Source: Xanthobacter flavus | Lineage (GTDB): Bacteria > Pseudomonadota > Alphaproteobacteria > Rhizobiales > Xanthobacteraceae | NCBI RefSeq assembly: GCF_017875275.1 | Contig: NZ_JAGGML010000001.1 | Coordinates: forward strand, 1,738,501-1,802,500 | Length of the DNA: 64,000 nucleotides | Direction of reading: 5' to 3' | Shown: positions 1 to 8,825 of the stretch, in pieces | Position numbering within the stretch: position 1 is the stretch's first letter | How the letters are laid out: the number at the start of each line of letters is the position of its first letter | The notes under the pieces: generated by a model | Databases searched by the model: none | Seen by the model: the letters and a program-made list of their open reading frames with translations, nothing else | What the model was told of the DNA's origin: nothing | Program-made: the position numbers and the translations under genes

Positions 1-81
1 GCGGAAAAGTTCCCAACGCTCGCGTTGAAGCTTGCCGAAAGGGAGGCGGGGCCCCTTCCGGTCGAATGGCGGGCGCGAGGC

Positions 82-651
82 TCAGTCCTTCGCGCGTTCG
101 ACGTAGGAAGCGTCGGCGGTCATGACGACGACGCGAGTTCCGGACGCGATGTGCGGCGGCACCATGGTGCGCACACCGTTGGAAAGCATGGCGGGCTTGT
201 AGGACGAAGAGGCCGTCTGGCCCTTCACGGTCGGCTCGGTGTCCACGATCTCCAGCACCACGCGGGCCGGAAGCTCGATGGCGATCGGCACGCCATTATG
301 GGTGGAGAGCATGCACTCCATGCCTTCCTGCAGATAAACCGCGGAATCGCCCATCACGTCCTTCGTCACCGTCACCTGATCGTAGGTTTCCGGGTTCATG
401 AAGGTGTAGCCGTCGGAATCCTCGTAGAGGAAGGTATGCGGGCGGTCTTCCACGAAGGCGCGCTCCACCTGCTCGGTGGTGCGGTAGCGCTCGGAGATCT
501 TCACGCCGTCGGAGATGCGGCGCATGTCGAGCTGCGTCACCGGCGTGCCCTTGCCGGGATGAATGTTCTCGGCGGTGAGCACCACATACAGCTTGTCGTC
601 GATGTCGACCACGTTGCCCTTGCGCAGGGTGCTGGCAATAACCTTGACCAC
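82..651 (-). CDS. efp: Translation elongation factor P
   Basis: EF-P binds ribosomes stalled on polyproline stretches and stimulates peptide bond formation. The 189-aa product has the usual three-domain length and the typical block [21 protein letters not shown] chose the GTG start at 651 because AAGGAAG lies seven bases upstream and because it places the loop lysine (HPGKG) at residue 34, the position modified in E. coli EF-P. A longer open frame to 759 has no such support. The divergent neighbour is epmA, whose product lysylates this lysine, so the pair is functionally coherent. The partner aminomutase epmB is not in view. Confidence 0.96.
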   Translation of the reverse strand: MVKVIASTLRKGNVVDIDDKLYVVLTAENIHPGKGTPVTQLDMRRISDGVKISERYRTTEQVERAFVEDRPHTFLYEDSDGYTFMNPETYDQVTVTKDVMGDSAVYLQEGMECMLSTHNGVPIAIELPARVVLEIVDTEPTVKGQTASSSYKPAMLSNGVRTMVPPHIASGTRVVVMTADASYVERAKD

Positions 652-839
652 GTCGGCTCTTCCTTGACCTGATGCGCGGCACCCGCGCCGATTGGAAAAT
701 GGGGGACGGCGGCACCGTCTGGCTGGTTCGGCGCGCACCATAGCGATAATGGCGCGCAACGCCAGTCTTCACCCGCCTTTCCGGCCCCAGGGCCGGCGAC
801 GGGGCGCGTGCCGCCAGCGGCAGCGAGGATCCAAGCAGC

Positions 840-1916
840 ATGACGGTACCCAGCGCCTCGCCCCCTCCGCCCTCGCCCGCCTGGTGGCGGCCCGACATCC
901 ACGCCGACCGCCGCCCCTTCCTCCTCGCGCGCGCCCGCGTCGCCTCCGCCGTGCGGGCCTTCTTCGCCGAGGACGGCTTCGTCGAGGTGGAGACACCCGT
1001 GCTGCAGGTCTCACCCGGCAACGAGACCCACCTCCACGCCTTTGGCACCGACCTCGTCGGCCCGGACGGAACGACGCGCCGGCTCTACCTGCGCACCTCG
1101 CCCGAGTTCGCCGCCAAGAAGCTGCTCGCCGCCGGCGAGCCGAGGATCTTCGAGTTCGCCCGTGTGTTCCGCAATCGCGAGCGGGGCATGGCGCACCATC
1201 CCGAATTCACCATGCTGGAGTGGTATCGCACTGGCGTGCCCTATACGGCGATGATGGCGGATTGCACGTCGCTCCTCGCCGGCGCCGCGCAGGCGGGCGG
1301 AGTTGCGGCCTTCCAGTATCGCGGCAAGTCCTGTGATCCGTTCGCCGCGCCGGAGCGCCTGACCCTGGTCGCGGCCTTTGATCGCCATGCTTCGATGGAT
1401 CTTGAAGCCCTTTTGCCCGCCGCGGGCGAAGCGCCCGATGCCGCCCACTTCGCCCGTGCCGCGTCCGAGGCCGGCATCCGAACCGCGCCCGACGACACCT
1501 GGGCCGACGTGTTCGCGCGCGTCCTCGTGGAGAAGATCGAGCCGCACCTGGGGGTCGGCCGGCCCACCATCCTTACCGACTATCCGGTGAGCGAGGCAGC
1601 GCTGGCCCGGCCGAAGCCGGAGGACCCGCGCTTTGCCGAGCGGTTCGAGCTTTATTGCTGCGGGCTGGAACTGGCCAACGCCTTCGGCGAGCTGACGGAC
1701 GCGGAGGAACAGCGCCGGCGCTTCGCGAAGGACATGGACGAGAAGGAGCGGCTCTATGGCGAGCGCTATCCCCTCGACGAGGACTTCCTCGCGGCGCTGG
1801 CCCTGATGCCCCCGGCGAGCGGCTGCGCCCTCGGCTTCGACCGGCTCGCTCTGCTGGCGAGCGGCGCGCGGCGGATCGAGGACGTGCTGTGGGCGCCGGT
1901 CGCCGGTCCGGCCTGA
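840..1916 (+). CDS. epmA: EF-P lysine ligase EpmA (GenX/PoxA)
   Basis: This is a truncated lysyl-tRNA synthetase paralogue (358 aa) consisting only of a class II catalytic core, without the anticodon-binding domain. It activates (beta-)lysine and attaches it to the conserved lysine of EF-P. Class II motif 2 is visible as RVFRNRERGMAHHPEFTMLE, followed by WYRTGVPY; the motif 3 region is near the C-terminus (GCALGFDRLALLASG). It is somewhat longer than the E. coli protein (about 325 aa), mainly by a proline-rich N-terminus. It is divergent from efp across a 188-bp gap that must hold both promoters. Confidence 0.94.
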   Translation: MTVPSASPPPPSPAWWRPDIHADRRPFLLARARVASAVRAFFAEDGFVEVETPVLQVSPGNETHLHAFGTDLVGPDGTTRRLYLRTSPEFAAKKLLAAGEPRIFEFARVFRNRERGMAHHPEFTMLEWYRTGVPYTAMMADCTSLLAGAAQAGGVAAFQYRGKSCDPFAAPERLTLVAAFDRHASMDLEALLPAAGEAPDAAHFARAASEAGIRTAPDDTWADVFARVLVEKIEPHLGVGRPTILTDYPVSEAALARPKPEDPRFAERFELYCCGLELANAFGELTDAEEQRRRFAKDMDEKERLYGERYPLDEDFLAALALMPPASGCALGFDRLALLASGARRIEDVLWAPVAGPA

Positions 1917-1953
1917 GGGGCCGGACAATCCCCGGGGTCCGCCGCCCCTGCGG

Positions 1954-2118
1954 TCACGGATCGGACCGTAGCAGCCACAGAACCAGAACGATGCCGCCCG
2001 CAAGTGCAAGAAAGAAGAGCACGGAGACGATGGCCCCGCCCACGCTTTCCGCGCCGGTGAGGTCACCGAGAAAACGAAGCAGTCCCAGGATGCCCTGCGT
2101 CCCGCTGGCGCCCGGCAC
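1954..2118 (-). CDS. Small one-TM membrane protein at the end of the signalling operon
   Basis: This short open frame encodes 54 residues from a GTG at 2118. It has a polar N-terminal half (about residues 1-25) followed by one hydrophobic helix (AIVSVLFFLALAGGIVLVLW) and a short charged tail ending RSDP. It begins 11 bases after the stop of the STAS gene and runs in the same direction, which suggests it is the last gene of the leftward operon. No strong ribosome-binding site is seen before the GTG. I recognise no family. The clean transmembrane segment is the main argument that it is coding. Confidence 0.4.
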   Translation of the reverse strand: MPGASGTQGILGLLRFLGDLTGAESVGGAIVSVLFFLALAGGIVLVLWLLRSDP

Positions 2119-2129
2119 GGCCGCCGGCG

Positions 2130-2432
2130 TCAGTTGATCTCGAACAGGGTCGAGAAACCGGAGATGTCGAACACCTCGCGGATCTGCGGCTGGAGCGAGG
2201 ACAGCGCAAGCTTGCGCTTCGCCCCGCGCATGGCCTTGCCGGCGACGAGAAGCGCGCGCAGGCCGGAGGAGGACACGTAGTCCACGCCGGCAAGGTTCAC
2301 GACGATTCCCCCATCGGTCATGGAGACGACCTCCATGAGGCTCGCCTCGAACGGCTTGGCATTGGGCGTGTCGAGGCGCCCCGCCACCTTCAGCACCACG
2401 TCGCTTCCGACCTGCTCACGCTCGATGTGCAT
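2130..2432 (-). CDS. STAS-domain anti-sigma factor antagonist (RsbV/SpoIIAA-like)
   Basis: The product is a 100-aa single STAS domain. Proteins of this family bind an RsbW-type kinase when unphosphorylated and release its client; phosphorylation of a conserved serine switches this off. The switch segment reads DYVSSSGLRALL, aligning with the DSSG motif of SpoIIAA, with the phosphoacceptor serine kept and the preceding Asp replaced by Ser. The gene overlaps the end of the upstream transporter gene by 17 bases, so the two are probably translationally coupled. The kinase partner is probably the ATPase encoded at 4184-4627, and the opposing phosphatase the SpoIIE-type protein at 11303-13354. Confidence 0.88.
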   Translation of the reverse strand: MHIEREQVGSDVVLKVAGRLDTPNAKPFEASLMEVVSMTDGGIVVNLAGVDYVSSSGLRALLVAGKAMRGAKRKLALSSLQPQIREVFDISGFSTLFEIN

Positions 2433-4137
2433 CGGCCTCTACTCGCTTGATGTCCGCCCCGGAGGCGGCCGGACGATCCCGATTATCCTCATTCTCGGGC
2501 GCACGCAACGCAATCGCGCTGCGGCGCACCAGCCAGATCGCCCGCTCGAACAGGCTGGTCGCCAGCAGCAGCTGCCGCGCGTCCGAGCCGGCGTCGAGTG
2601 CCGTTGCGGCAAGCTGCCGGCGGATGCGATTGAGCATCTCCGATCGATCGCCCGCGAGCGCGATGATCAGGTCGAGGTCTTCCCCGGGCCCGTCGGTGGC
2701 GTCGGCGAGGGAGAGCGTGATGGCGCGCAGCGATTCGGACAGGGCGAAAGCGAGCGGCGGCACCTCGTCGAAGCCCTCCACCACTTCGGTGAAATCGTGC
2801 AGCGTGTCCTGCAGGATGCGCACGTTCTCCACCAGCGACTGATGATGCAGCGCCACCTCCAGGCTGTCCCGGGCGAGGCCGGCCGCGATCAGCTCGGCCA
2901 CGAACTGGTCCACCGCCAGTCCCACGGAGGCCGCACCGCGCCACAGGGCCAAGCGTTCGTCGGCAGCGTCGGTTTCTGTCTGGTCGAGGTCCGGCAGCAG
3001 CGTCGGCAACAGCTTCACCAGGCGCAGGGTCTCGCTGATCGCAAGGTCGAGCGCGGTGATCGGGTCGGCCAGCGCCTCGTCGTGGATGAAGCGTGGCCGC
3101 GCTGCGCCATCCTCCACCGTGGGCGGGCTAAGCGCCGCGACGATCCGCTCCGTGAGGCCCCGGGCGAAGGCGACCGGTAGCGCGCCTGCCACCTGCAGAG
3201 TCAGAAACAGGAGCGAAAGCGAAAGCGACGCCTCGCCCCGGCCCAATTGGTCGAGGGCCGCAAGCGCGTCGCGGCCGAACAGGGGCGCAAGCAGCACGGC
3301 CCCGCCCACGACCGCGCAGCCCACCATCTTCACCAGCACATGCACGTAGCACAGCTGGCGGCCGGTGCCCCTCAAGGCTCCGGCGGAGATGACCGCCGCG
3401 AAACCGGAGCCGAGATTGGCGCCCAGAACGATGCACAGCGCGTCGTCGAGCCCCAGCAGTCCGGTCTGCATCAGCGCGAGCACAAGGATGGTCGGCGTCG
3501 AGGAGGACTGGCTGATGGTGGACGCCACCAGGCCCAGGATGAACCCAACGAGCGGCGTGACCCCTGAATCGAGATTGAGCGCCAGAGCGGCGACGTCGAG
3601 CGCCCGCGGCGCCTGCTTGATGAAATCCAGCCCCAGCAGCACGAGGACGAGGCCCAGGGCGACGCCCATCCATTCGCCCATGCCCTGGCGGCGATCGAGG
3701 CGGAAATGGAACCCGATACCGACGACGCCGACGAGATAGAGCACCAGCAGGCGGAAATCGATCGCCGCCACGAACACCAAAGCGGAAGTGCCGATGTTGC
3801 CGCCCGCCACGATGGGGATGGCATCGCGCGTGGTGAAGGCATTGCCCCGCACGAGATTGCCGCTGATCACGGCAACGGCGTTGGACGATTGGGTCGCTGC
3901 TCCCGCCAGCGTGCCGCACAGAAGGCCCGTGACAGGCGAGCGCGTGGCCCGGCGCAACAGCCCGCGCACCTTGCGGCCGGTCGCCTGCTGAAGGTGGGTC
4001 GACATGGCCTTGAGGCCAACAAAAAGAAGGCCAAGACCGGCCATCAGCTCGGCAATGACGAGCATCGAAGGAAAAATCTCCGCGGTACCTGGGAACGCCG
4101 CGGGCACGCTCAAGGTTCCCGGCTCCGGCTCTCTCAT
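2416..4137 (-). CDS. Na/Pi cotransporter family membrane protein with PhoU-like C-terminus
   Basis: The 573-aa protein belongs to the NptA/YjbB family of sodium-phosphate symporters. The N-terminal half contains the two inverted repeats with the QSS signatures (GAATQSSNAV and STISQSSSTPT) and about eight membrane helices. From about residue 330 it continues as a soluble helical region resembling PhoU. The open frame begins at 4137; a second ATG at about 4065 just before the first helix is an alternative start. Its position between an RsbW-like kinase and a STAS protein is unusual and suggests that it is a target or a sensor of the switch. That link is inference. Confidence 0.85.
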   Translation of the reverse strand: MREPEPGTLSVPAAFPGTAEIFPSMLVIAELMAGLGLLFVGLKAMSTHLQQATGRKVRGLLRRATRSPVTGLLCGTLAGAATQSSNAVAVISGNLVRGNAFTTRDAIPIVAGGNIGTSALVFVAAIDFRLLVLYLVGVVGIGFHFRLDRRQGMGEWMGVALGLVLVLLGLDFIKQAPRALDVAALALNLDSGVTPLVGFILGLVASTISQSSSTPTILVLALMQTGLLGLDDALCIVLGANLGSGFAAVISAGALRGTGRQLCYVHVLVKMVGCAVVGGAVLLAPLFGRDALAALDQLGRGEASLSLSLLFLTLQVAGALPVAFARGLTERIVAALSPPTVEDGAARPRFIHDEALADPITALDLAISETLRLVKLLPTLLPDLDQTETDAADERLALWRGAASVGLAVDQFVAELIAAGLARDSLEVALHHQSLVENVRILQDTLHDFTEVVEGFDEVPPLAFALSESLRAITLSLADATDGPGEDLDLIIALAGDRSEMLNRIRRQLAATALDAGSDARQLLLATSLFERAIWLVRRSAIALRAPENEDNRDRPAASGADIKRVEADAHRA

Positions 4138-4183
4138 CCCAGCCGGCTACCATACTCCCGGACTACGACACTCTCGTGAGGGG

Positions 4184-4627
4184 TCACACGGCCGCGTTGG
4201 CGACCAGCGTCAGCTGGTTTTCCTCGCCCTCGCGGCTGTAGTCGAGGGCTTCCAGGAAATGGCGCATCAGCTGCACCCCGTGGCCGCCGATCTTGGCATC
4301 CTCGATGCTGTCGGGCACCTCCGGCTCGGCGATGCCGGTGGGATCGAAGGGCACGCCATTGTCGATCAGACGCACAGCGACCCGCCCTTCGGGCAGCTGC
4401 CAGCACTCGATGCGGATGTGCGGCGGCCGTTCGCTGCCCACGAAGCCATAGGACACGACATTGGTGAGCGCCTCCTCGAGGCTTAGCTCCAGCGCGAAGC
4501 GTGTCGCGTCCGGCCAGCCGTGTTCCTCGGCCAGCGCGCCGAGCCACCCGGTGGCTTCGGTGATGTCGTCGATGCGCGCGCCCACATCGATGGTCGAGAC
4601 AAGGGTTCCGGCCGCGGGCGTCGCCAT
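4184..4627 (-). CDS. RsbW-like serine kinase / anti-sigma factor (HATPase_c_2)
   Basis: The product is a 147-aa GHKL-fold ATPase of the RsbW/SpoIIAB type. The N box is visible as EEALTNVVSYGF, the G1 box as DNGVPFDP and the G2 box as GGHGVQLMRHF. Such proteins phosphorylate STAS antagonists and sequester a partner, classically a sigma factor. A STAS gene lies 11 bases upstream (4639-4989) and another downstream (2130-2432), giving one kinase with two candidate antagonists. No sigma factor is encoded in the window, so the protein it holds is unknown. Confidence 0.9.
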   Translation of the reverse strand: MATPAAGTLVSTIDVGARIDDITEATGWLGALAEEHGWPDATRFALELSLEEALTNVVSYGFVGSERPPHIRIECWQLPEGRVAVRLIDNGVPFDPTGIAEPEVPDSIEDAKIGGHGVQLMRHFLEALDYSREGEENQLTLVANAAV

Positions 4628-4638
4628 GGGATCCGCCG

Positions 4639-4989
4639 TCAGGTTGCCGGGGAGACGCCCGCCGCCGCGAGCGCCTCGTCCCGCGTGGCGTGGATGCCGA
4701 CCAGTTGGTCGACGCCGGTGGCCCGAAGCACCTTCTCCACCTGGGGATCGCAGGCGAACAGCCCCATGGTGCCGCCCTTGCGATGCAGTCCCTTGGCGCC
4801 CGCCAGCAGAAGGCGGATGCCGATGGAGGCCATGAACGGCGTGCCGGAGAGGTCGACCACAAGTACGCGGGCGGCCTGGCAGGACGACTTGAATTCCGGC
4901 TCCACCGCCGCCGCGCCGGCAATGTCGAGGCGGCCCTCGAGGCGCACGAGGATGATGTCGGGGCCGAGCGGGGTCCTCTCGATCTTCAT
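4639..4989 (-). CDS. STAS-domain protein, second antagonist with altered switch site
   Basis: From the ATG at 4989 this is a 116-aa single STAS domain; a longer frame to 5178 has no support as coding. The switch loop reads TPFMASIGIRLLL, which keeps the central serine but replaces the usual Asp before it by Ala and the Ser after it by Ile. It may therefore be phosphorylated differently from its operon partner. It is followed 11 bases later by the RsbW-like kinase and is separated by about 100 bases from the upstream acetyltransferase gene, so an internal promoter is possible. Confidence 0.86.
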   Translation of the reverse strand: MKIERTPLGPDIILVRLEGRLDIAGAAAVEPEFKSSCQAARVLVVDLSGTPFMASIGIRLLLAGAKGLHRKGGTMGLFACDPQVEKVLRATGVDQLVGIHATRDEALAAAGVSPAT

Positions 4990-5092
4990 GGGCCAGTTTC
5001 TCTCTGGATCGGGACGCCCGCGCGATGCGGGCACAGATTCAGCAAACCATACGACAGTTTCGTGACGCGGAGCAGAGGCCGAAAGTGCCCTC

Positions 5093-5767
5093 TCAGGCGC
5101 TCCGGGGACGGGCGTAAAGCACGCCGGCAGCGCCGGAATCGGTGCGGCAACGGGCGTAGCCGTGCCAGCCCTCGGCAAACAGCTCCTTCTGACGCGGCGT
5201 GTCCAGAGGATCGACCAGCAGCGTCTCCTGCGGATCGAAGGTGGTGAAGTCGCGCACCATCACATAACGCGCATAGCCGCCGAAGAAGAGCTGGATGTCA
5301 TAGATGGGAAAGCCTTCGGCAAGCAGGCTCGCCCAGCTCGGCGTGTTCACCGGCGCGGCGGTGGAGAACAGCACCATGTCGGACGGCGCGGCCATGACGC
5401 GAGCGGCGATCAGCACCCGCTGCAGCCCGCGCCCGCGATAGGCCGGATGCACCGAGGCGCCCGCGAGACGTCCCACCGCACGGGCGGGATCGAGCCCAAG
5501 CAGCCGGTGCGGCCCGTCCTTGGGCGAATGGTCGTGCTGAAGGATGCCGTAGGCGACCAGCAGCGCGTCGTCATACAGCCCGATGATGTGGCCGCGGCCG
5601 CCGAGGATGCTTTCGAAATAGGACCGGTTCTCCGGCTTCACCACTTCGGGCCGCACCAGGGGGCCGATGGCAAGATGATGAAGGGTGTCGATCGCGTCGA
5701 GATCGTCTGGCCCGAGCATGCGCTGCGTCAGCGTAGAGGTCGGTACGGCCTCGCGCAGGGCGTTCAT
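5093..5767 (-). CDS. GNAT-fold acetyltransferase
   Basis: The product is about 224 aa. The acetyl-CoA-binding motif A is visible as ASVHPAYRGRGLQRVLI at roughly residues 105-121, which identifies the GNAT fold; the substrate is not predictable. The ATG at 5767 overlaps the stop of the upstream binding-protein gene in a TGATG arrangement, so it is translationally coupled to it. A GTG three bases earlier in frame is an alternative. Its place in a sensing operon suggests a regulatory or small-molecule-modifying role, but nothing in the sequence proves this. Confidence 0.82.
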   Translation of the reverse strand: MNALREAVPTSTLTQRMLGPDDLDAIDTLHHLAIGPLVRPEVVKPENRSYFESILGGRGHIIGLYDDALLVAYGILQHDHSPKDGPHRLLGLDPARAVGRLAGASVHPAYRGRGLQRVLIAARVMAAPSDMVLFSTAAPVNTPSWASLLAEGFPIYDIQLFFGGYARYVMVRDFTTFDPQETLLVDPLDTPRQKELFAEGWHGYARCRTDSGAAGVLYARPRSA

Positions 5768-6840
5768 CACGTGATTACTTCCGCATAATTGAGCATGGCG
5801 ATGGGCGGATAGACACCGAGCTGCTTGGCCACGTTCATGTTGATGATGAGCGCGAAGCGCTTGAGCGTCTCGATGGGGATGTCTCGTGGCGGCACGTGCT
5901 GGACGAGGATCTCAACCGCCTTGGAGGCGGCGAGCTGGCCCACGGAATAATAGCGGCTGACCAGCCCGACAAGCCCCAGCCCCTCGCGCAGGAAGAACTC
6001 CGTAGCCCCGAACGTGGGCAGCCCCGCGGCGAGCGCGGCCGGGCCGACCCGATCGAAGATGGTGGCGAGGAAGGTATCTGCGGGCAGGTAGAGCCATTCG
6101 GCGCCCTGCGCCTTCAGGTTCCTCACGAATTCCTCCACCCCGTCGCCGGTCGGCTTGTTGCCGACCATGGTGAGGGGCTGCGTCAGCACCTCGGCGCCGA
6201 TGGTGGCGGAGAAGGCCTTCATCTCGTTGATGATCGCGACGGAGTTGCTCTCGTTCGGCGAATAGATGACGCCGACCTTCCTGAACGCCTTGTAGCTCTG
6301 CATGGCGCGCATCTGCACGTCGGTCGGCACCACATGCACCGCGCCGGTCACATTGCGCCCCGAGGAGGCGAGAGAAGGGGCGATCTTCACCTGCACCGGC
6401 GCCGCGACCAGCGCGAAGACCACCGGAATGTCCCGCACGAAGCCGGCGGTTGGCGGTGCGTCATACGGACCGGCGACGCCCAGCGTCAGCGGCGTGCCGT
6501 AGGTATAGATGAGGTTGGGCCGGAAGCTGGGCAGCACCTCCGCGAGGATGGGCTTCACGCGGCTCGCGTCCCGCTCCACGTCGCGGGTCATGAACTCGAC
6601 CTTGACGTCATTGGCGGCGAAATAATCCCGGAAGCCGCGCTCCACGTCGGTATCGCCGCGGAAGGTCAGCATCAGCACGCGGAACGGTTCGCCATTGGCC
6701 GCGGCAACGGGCGCAGGCGCCCCGGCGGGACGGGGCTGGCCATTGCCGCCATTGGTCTGCGCGAAGGCGCCGGGGACGGTACCCACCAGCCCCGCGGCAC
6801 CCGCGCCGAGGCCGAGTGCGAGGAGGGAACGGCGATCCAT
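5767..6840 (-). CDS. Periplasmic substrate-binding protein, ABC_sub_bind (TrpX-like) family, orphan
   Basis: The 357-aa protein has an N-terminal signal of twin-arginine appearance (MDRRSLLALGLGAGAAGL, then AFAQ) and a mature part of the family found with TrpXYZ-type importers (IYTYGTPLTLGV, VVFALVAAPVQV, VGVIYSPNESNS). No permease or ATPase gene is adjacent. The start overlaps the stop of the sensor-MFS gene (TGATG) and its own stop overlaps the next gene in the same manner. Without transport partners it most likely delivers a ligand to one of the periplasmic sensor domains of this locus, which is inference. Confidence 0.87.
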   Translation of the reverse strand: MDRRSLLALGLGAGAAGLVGTVPGAFAQTNGGNGQPRPAGAPAPVAAANGEPFRVLMLTFRGDTDVERGFRDYFAANDVKVEFMTRDVERDASRVKPILAEVLPSFRPNLIYTYGTPLTLGVAGPYDAPPTAGFVRDIPVVFALVAAPVQVKIAPSLASSGRNVTGAVHVVPTDVQMRAMQSYKAFRKVGVIYSPNESNSVAIINEMKAFSATIGAEVLTQPLTMVGNKPTGDGVEEFVRNLKAQGAEWLYLPADTFLATIFDRVGPAALAAGLPTFGATEFFLREGLGLVGLVSRYYSVGQLAASKAVEILVQHVPPRDIPIETLKRFALIINMNVAKQLGVYPPIAMLNYAEVIT

Positions 6841-8825
6841 CAGGCGGAACTCCCTTCCGAGGCGGCCGCGGAGGACGCGCGCCGCGAATGATGGACGAAG
6901 ATTCTGCGTCCGGATAGCGCAAATAGCATAGCCCCGGCTACCGCCACAGCACCGAGAAAACCCGTAGCCGACGCAAAGCCGAGGGTCGAAAGCAGGAAGC
7001 CGGCGCTCGCCGGACCGGCGGCGTTTCCGGAGCGCTCCACCAGCCGGAAAAGGCCGAGAACGCCGGCCGCGCGGCCGGCGCCCATGCTGGTCGCGGTATC
7101 GGCTACCAGCGCCGACTGGGAGGCGATGGACATGGCTTGCCCCCACCCCAGCGCGACCAGAGCCACCACGATCAGCGCCACGGAGGGGTGGAGCAGCACC
7201 GCCATGGCGCCGATGCCCGATACCAGCCCGCCCGCCACCACGAAGCCCGCGCGGGCGCTGAAGCGGTCCGCGAGGGCGGCGAAGAAGGGCACGCCGATCA
7301 CCATCAGCACCGGATAGATCATCTGGAAACGGCCGATGGCCGCAGAGGAAAAGCCCTCGCGCTGCAGTTCCAGCGGCACGAGCAGGAAGCACAGGGCGGC
7401 GAACAGGAACTTGGCCGGGAAGGCGCAGCCGAGCAGCAGGGACATCAGCCCCGGTGCGCGGGCGGCCGCCTTGAGATCGGCCAGTCCCACGTTGGCGACT
7501 GCGCGATGACGCGCCGCGGCGGGGAGCGTCAGGCGGGCCACGAGAAGCGCCACGAGGGCAAGGCCGGCGGAGGTGCCGAAGGCGACGCCCGGCCCCAGCC
7601 GGTCGGCGATGACGCCGCCGATCGGCGGGCCGCACAGGCTCGCCACCATGATGGCGCGCACGAACACGGCCAGCGCCGCACTGCGGGCGGCGCCGGAGGA
7701 GAGGTCCACCACATGTCCCTGCGCGGACACGAACACCAGCGCATAGCCGACCGCCGTGGTGACGCGGGCGGCGAGGAAAACGTCGTAATGCGGGCTGATC
7801 GCCGAGACCACGTAGCCCGCCGCCGCCAGCGCCGCGCCCGCGATGAAGCCGGGGCGGCGGCCGAGCCGCTCGGACAGGGAGGCGAAAGGTACCTGGCACA
7901 GCGCGACGACCGCCATGAAGGCGACGATGGGCAGGCTCGCCGCCATGTCGGGACCGTAGCCGGCCGGAACGCCCAGCGCCTGGGCCGCGCGCGGCAGGAA
8001 GGGCCGGGTAAGTTCCTCCGCCAGCATGAAGAGGAACAGCGCCGGGCGCACCGCGATGGCGGCCTCGCTCTCGGCCGCCTGGACCCGGCCGAGCCCGGTG
8101 CGGACCTCGATTTCATCCAGCCGCGCGATCGCCTTGGCATCGCCTCGGTGCTCCGCCTCGGCGCGCAACGCGAGATGGCGCTCCGCGAGGGTTTCCACGT
8201 GGCGGTCGATGGGCAGGATCAGGTCGCCGGCCGCGCCGCCGCCGCCATCTTGCCGGGAGAGCACGCCGCGCTTCAGCGCCTTCAGCCGCCGCTCCACCGC
8301 CACCAGCGATTCGAGACCGCGGGTGCCGACGACCAGGGCGACGAGCTCCAGCGCCACAAGCAGCGCGACGATGCCGATGAAGGCCACGTCCACCAGCACG
8401 GCGCCGACCTGCTGGGAGACGACGCCGGGATCGACCACGATCATCACGTCGCCGAGGCGGCGGCCCTCGGAATCCTGAACAGGGACCATCACCCGGGGGG
8501 CATCGCCGCCGGCCGGCGCGTCGCCCGACCGCGCCAGTTCCTTGCCGCCGGCCGCGTTGAGGCTGATCTGGGTGAACTCGACGTTGGCGGCGCGCAGCTC
8601 ATCGAAATAGCGGTTCACCCCCACCAGGCGGTCGAACGGCACCCCCACGGAGGCGGCGCGCTGCACCAGGTCGGCGGCGGCGCGACCCACGGAATTGGCT
8701 TTGGCGACGATCTCCGGCGCGATGGTGCGCTGGGCCGCCTGCTCGGAGCCCCAGCCGATCACCGCCAGCGCCGAGCACAGGATGATGACGATGGCGATGG
8801 AGATGCCGCCGCGCAGGCCGATCAT
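6840..8825 (-). CDS. Fusion of a periplasmic sensor module to an MFS transporter
   Basis: From the ATG at 8825 the protein has 661 residues. Residues 8-25 form a first membrane helix, about 26-140 a periplasmic domain related to the other sensors here (QRAASVGVPFDRLVGVNRYF), and 143-167 a second helix. A charged, probably coiled-coil cytoplasmic linker spans about 170-255. From about 258 to 645 it is a major facilitator superfamily transporter, with SERLGRRPGFIAG as the loop 2-3 signature. The start overlaps the upstream stop (ATGA). A frame continuing to 9008 is only the shadow of the preceding gene. A sensor joined to a transporter is an uncommon architecture. Confidence 0.87.
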   Translation of the reverse strand: MIGLRGGISIAIVIILCSALAVIGWGSEQAAQRTIAPEIVAKANSVGRAAADLVQRAASVGVPFDRLVGVNRYFDELRAANVEFTQISLNAAGGKELARSGDAPAGGDAPRVMVPVQDSEGRRLGDVMIVVDPGVVSQQVGAVLVDVAFIGIVALLVALELVALVVGTRGLESLVAVERRLKALKRGVLSRQDGGGGAAGDLILPIDRHVETLAERHLALRAEAEHRGDAKAIARLDEIEVRTGLGRVQAAESEAAIAVRPALFLFMLAEELTRPFLPRAAQALGVPAGYGPDMAASLPIVAFMAVVALCQVPFASLSERLGRRPGFIAGAALAAAGYVVSAISPHYDVFLAARVTTAVGYALVFVSAQGHVVDLSSGAARSAALAVFVRAIMVASLCGPPIGGVIADRLGPGVAFGTSAGLALVALLVARLTLPAAARHRAVANVGLADLKAAARAPGLMSLLLGCAFPAKFLFAALCFLLVPLELQREGFSSAAIGRFQMIYPVLMVIGVPFFAALADRFSARAGFVVAGGLVSGIGAMAVLLHPSVALIVVALVALGWGQAMSIASQSALVADTATSMGAGRAAGVLGLFRLVERSGNAAGPASAGFLLSTLGFASATGFLGAVAVAGAMLFALSGRRIFVHHSRRASSAAASEGSSA

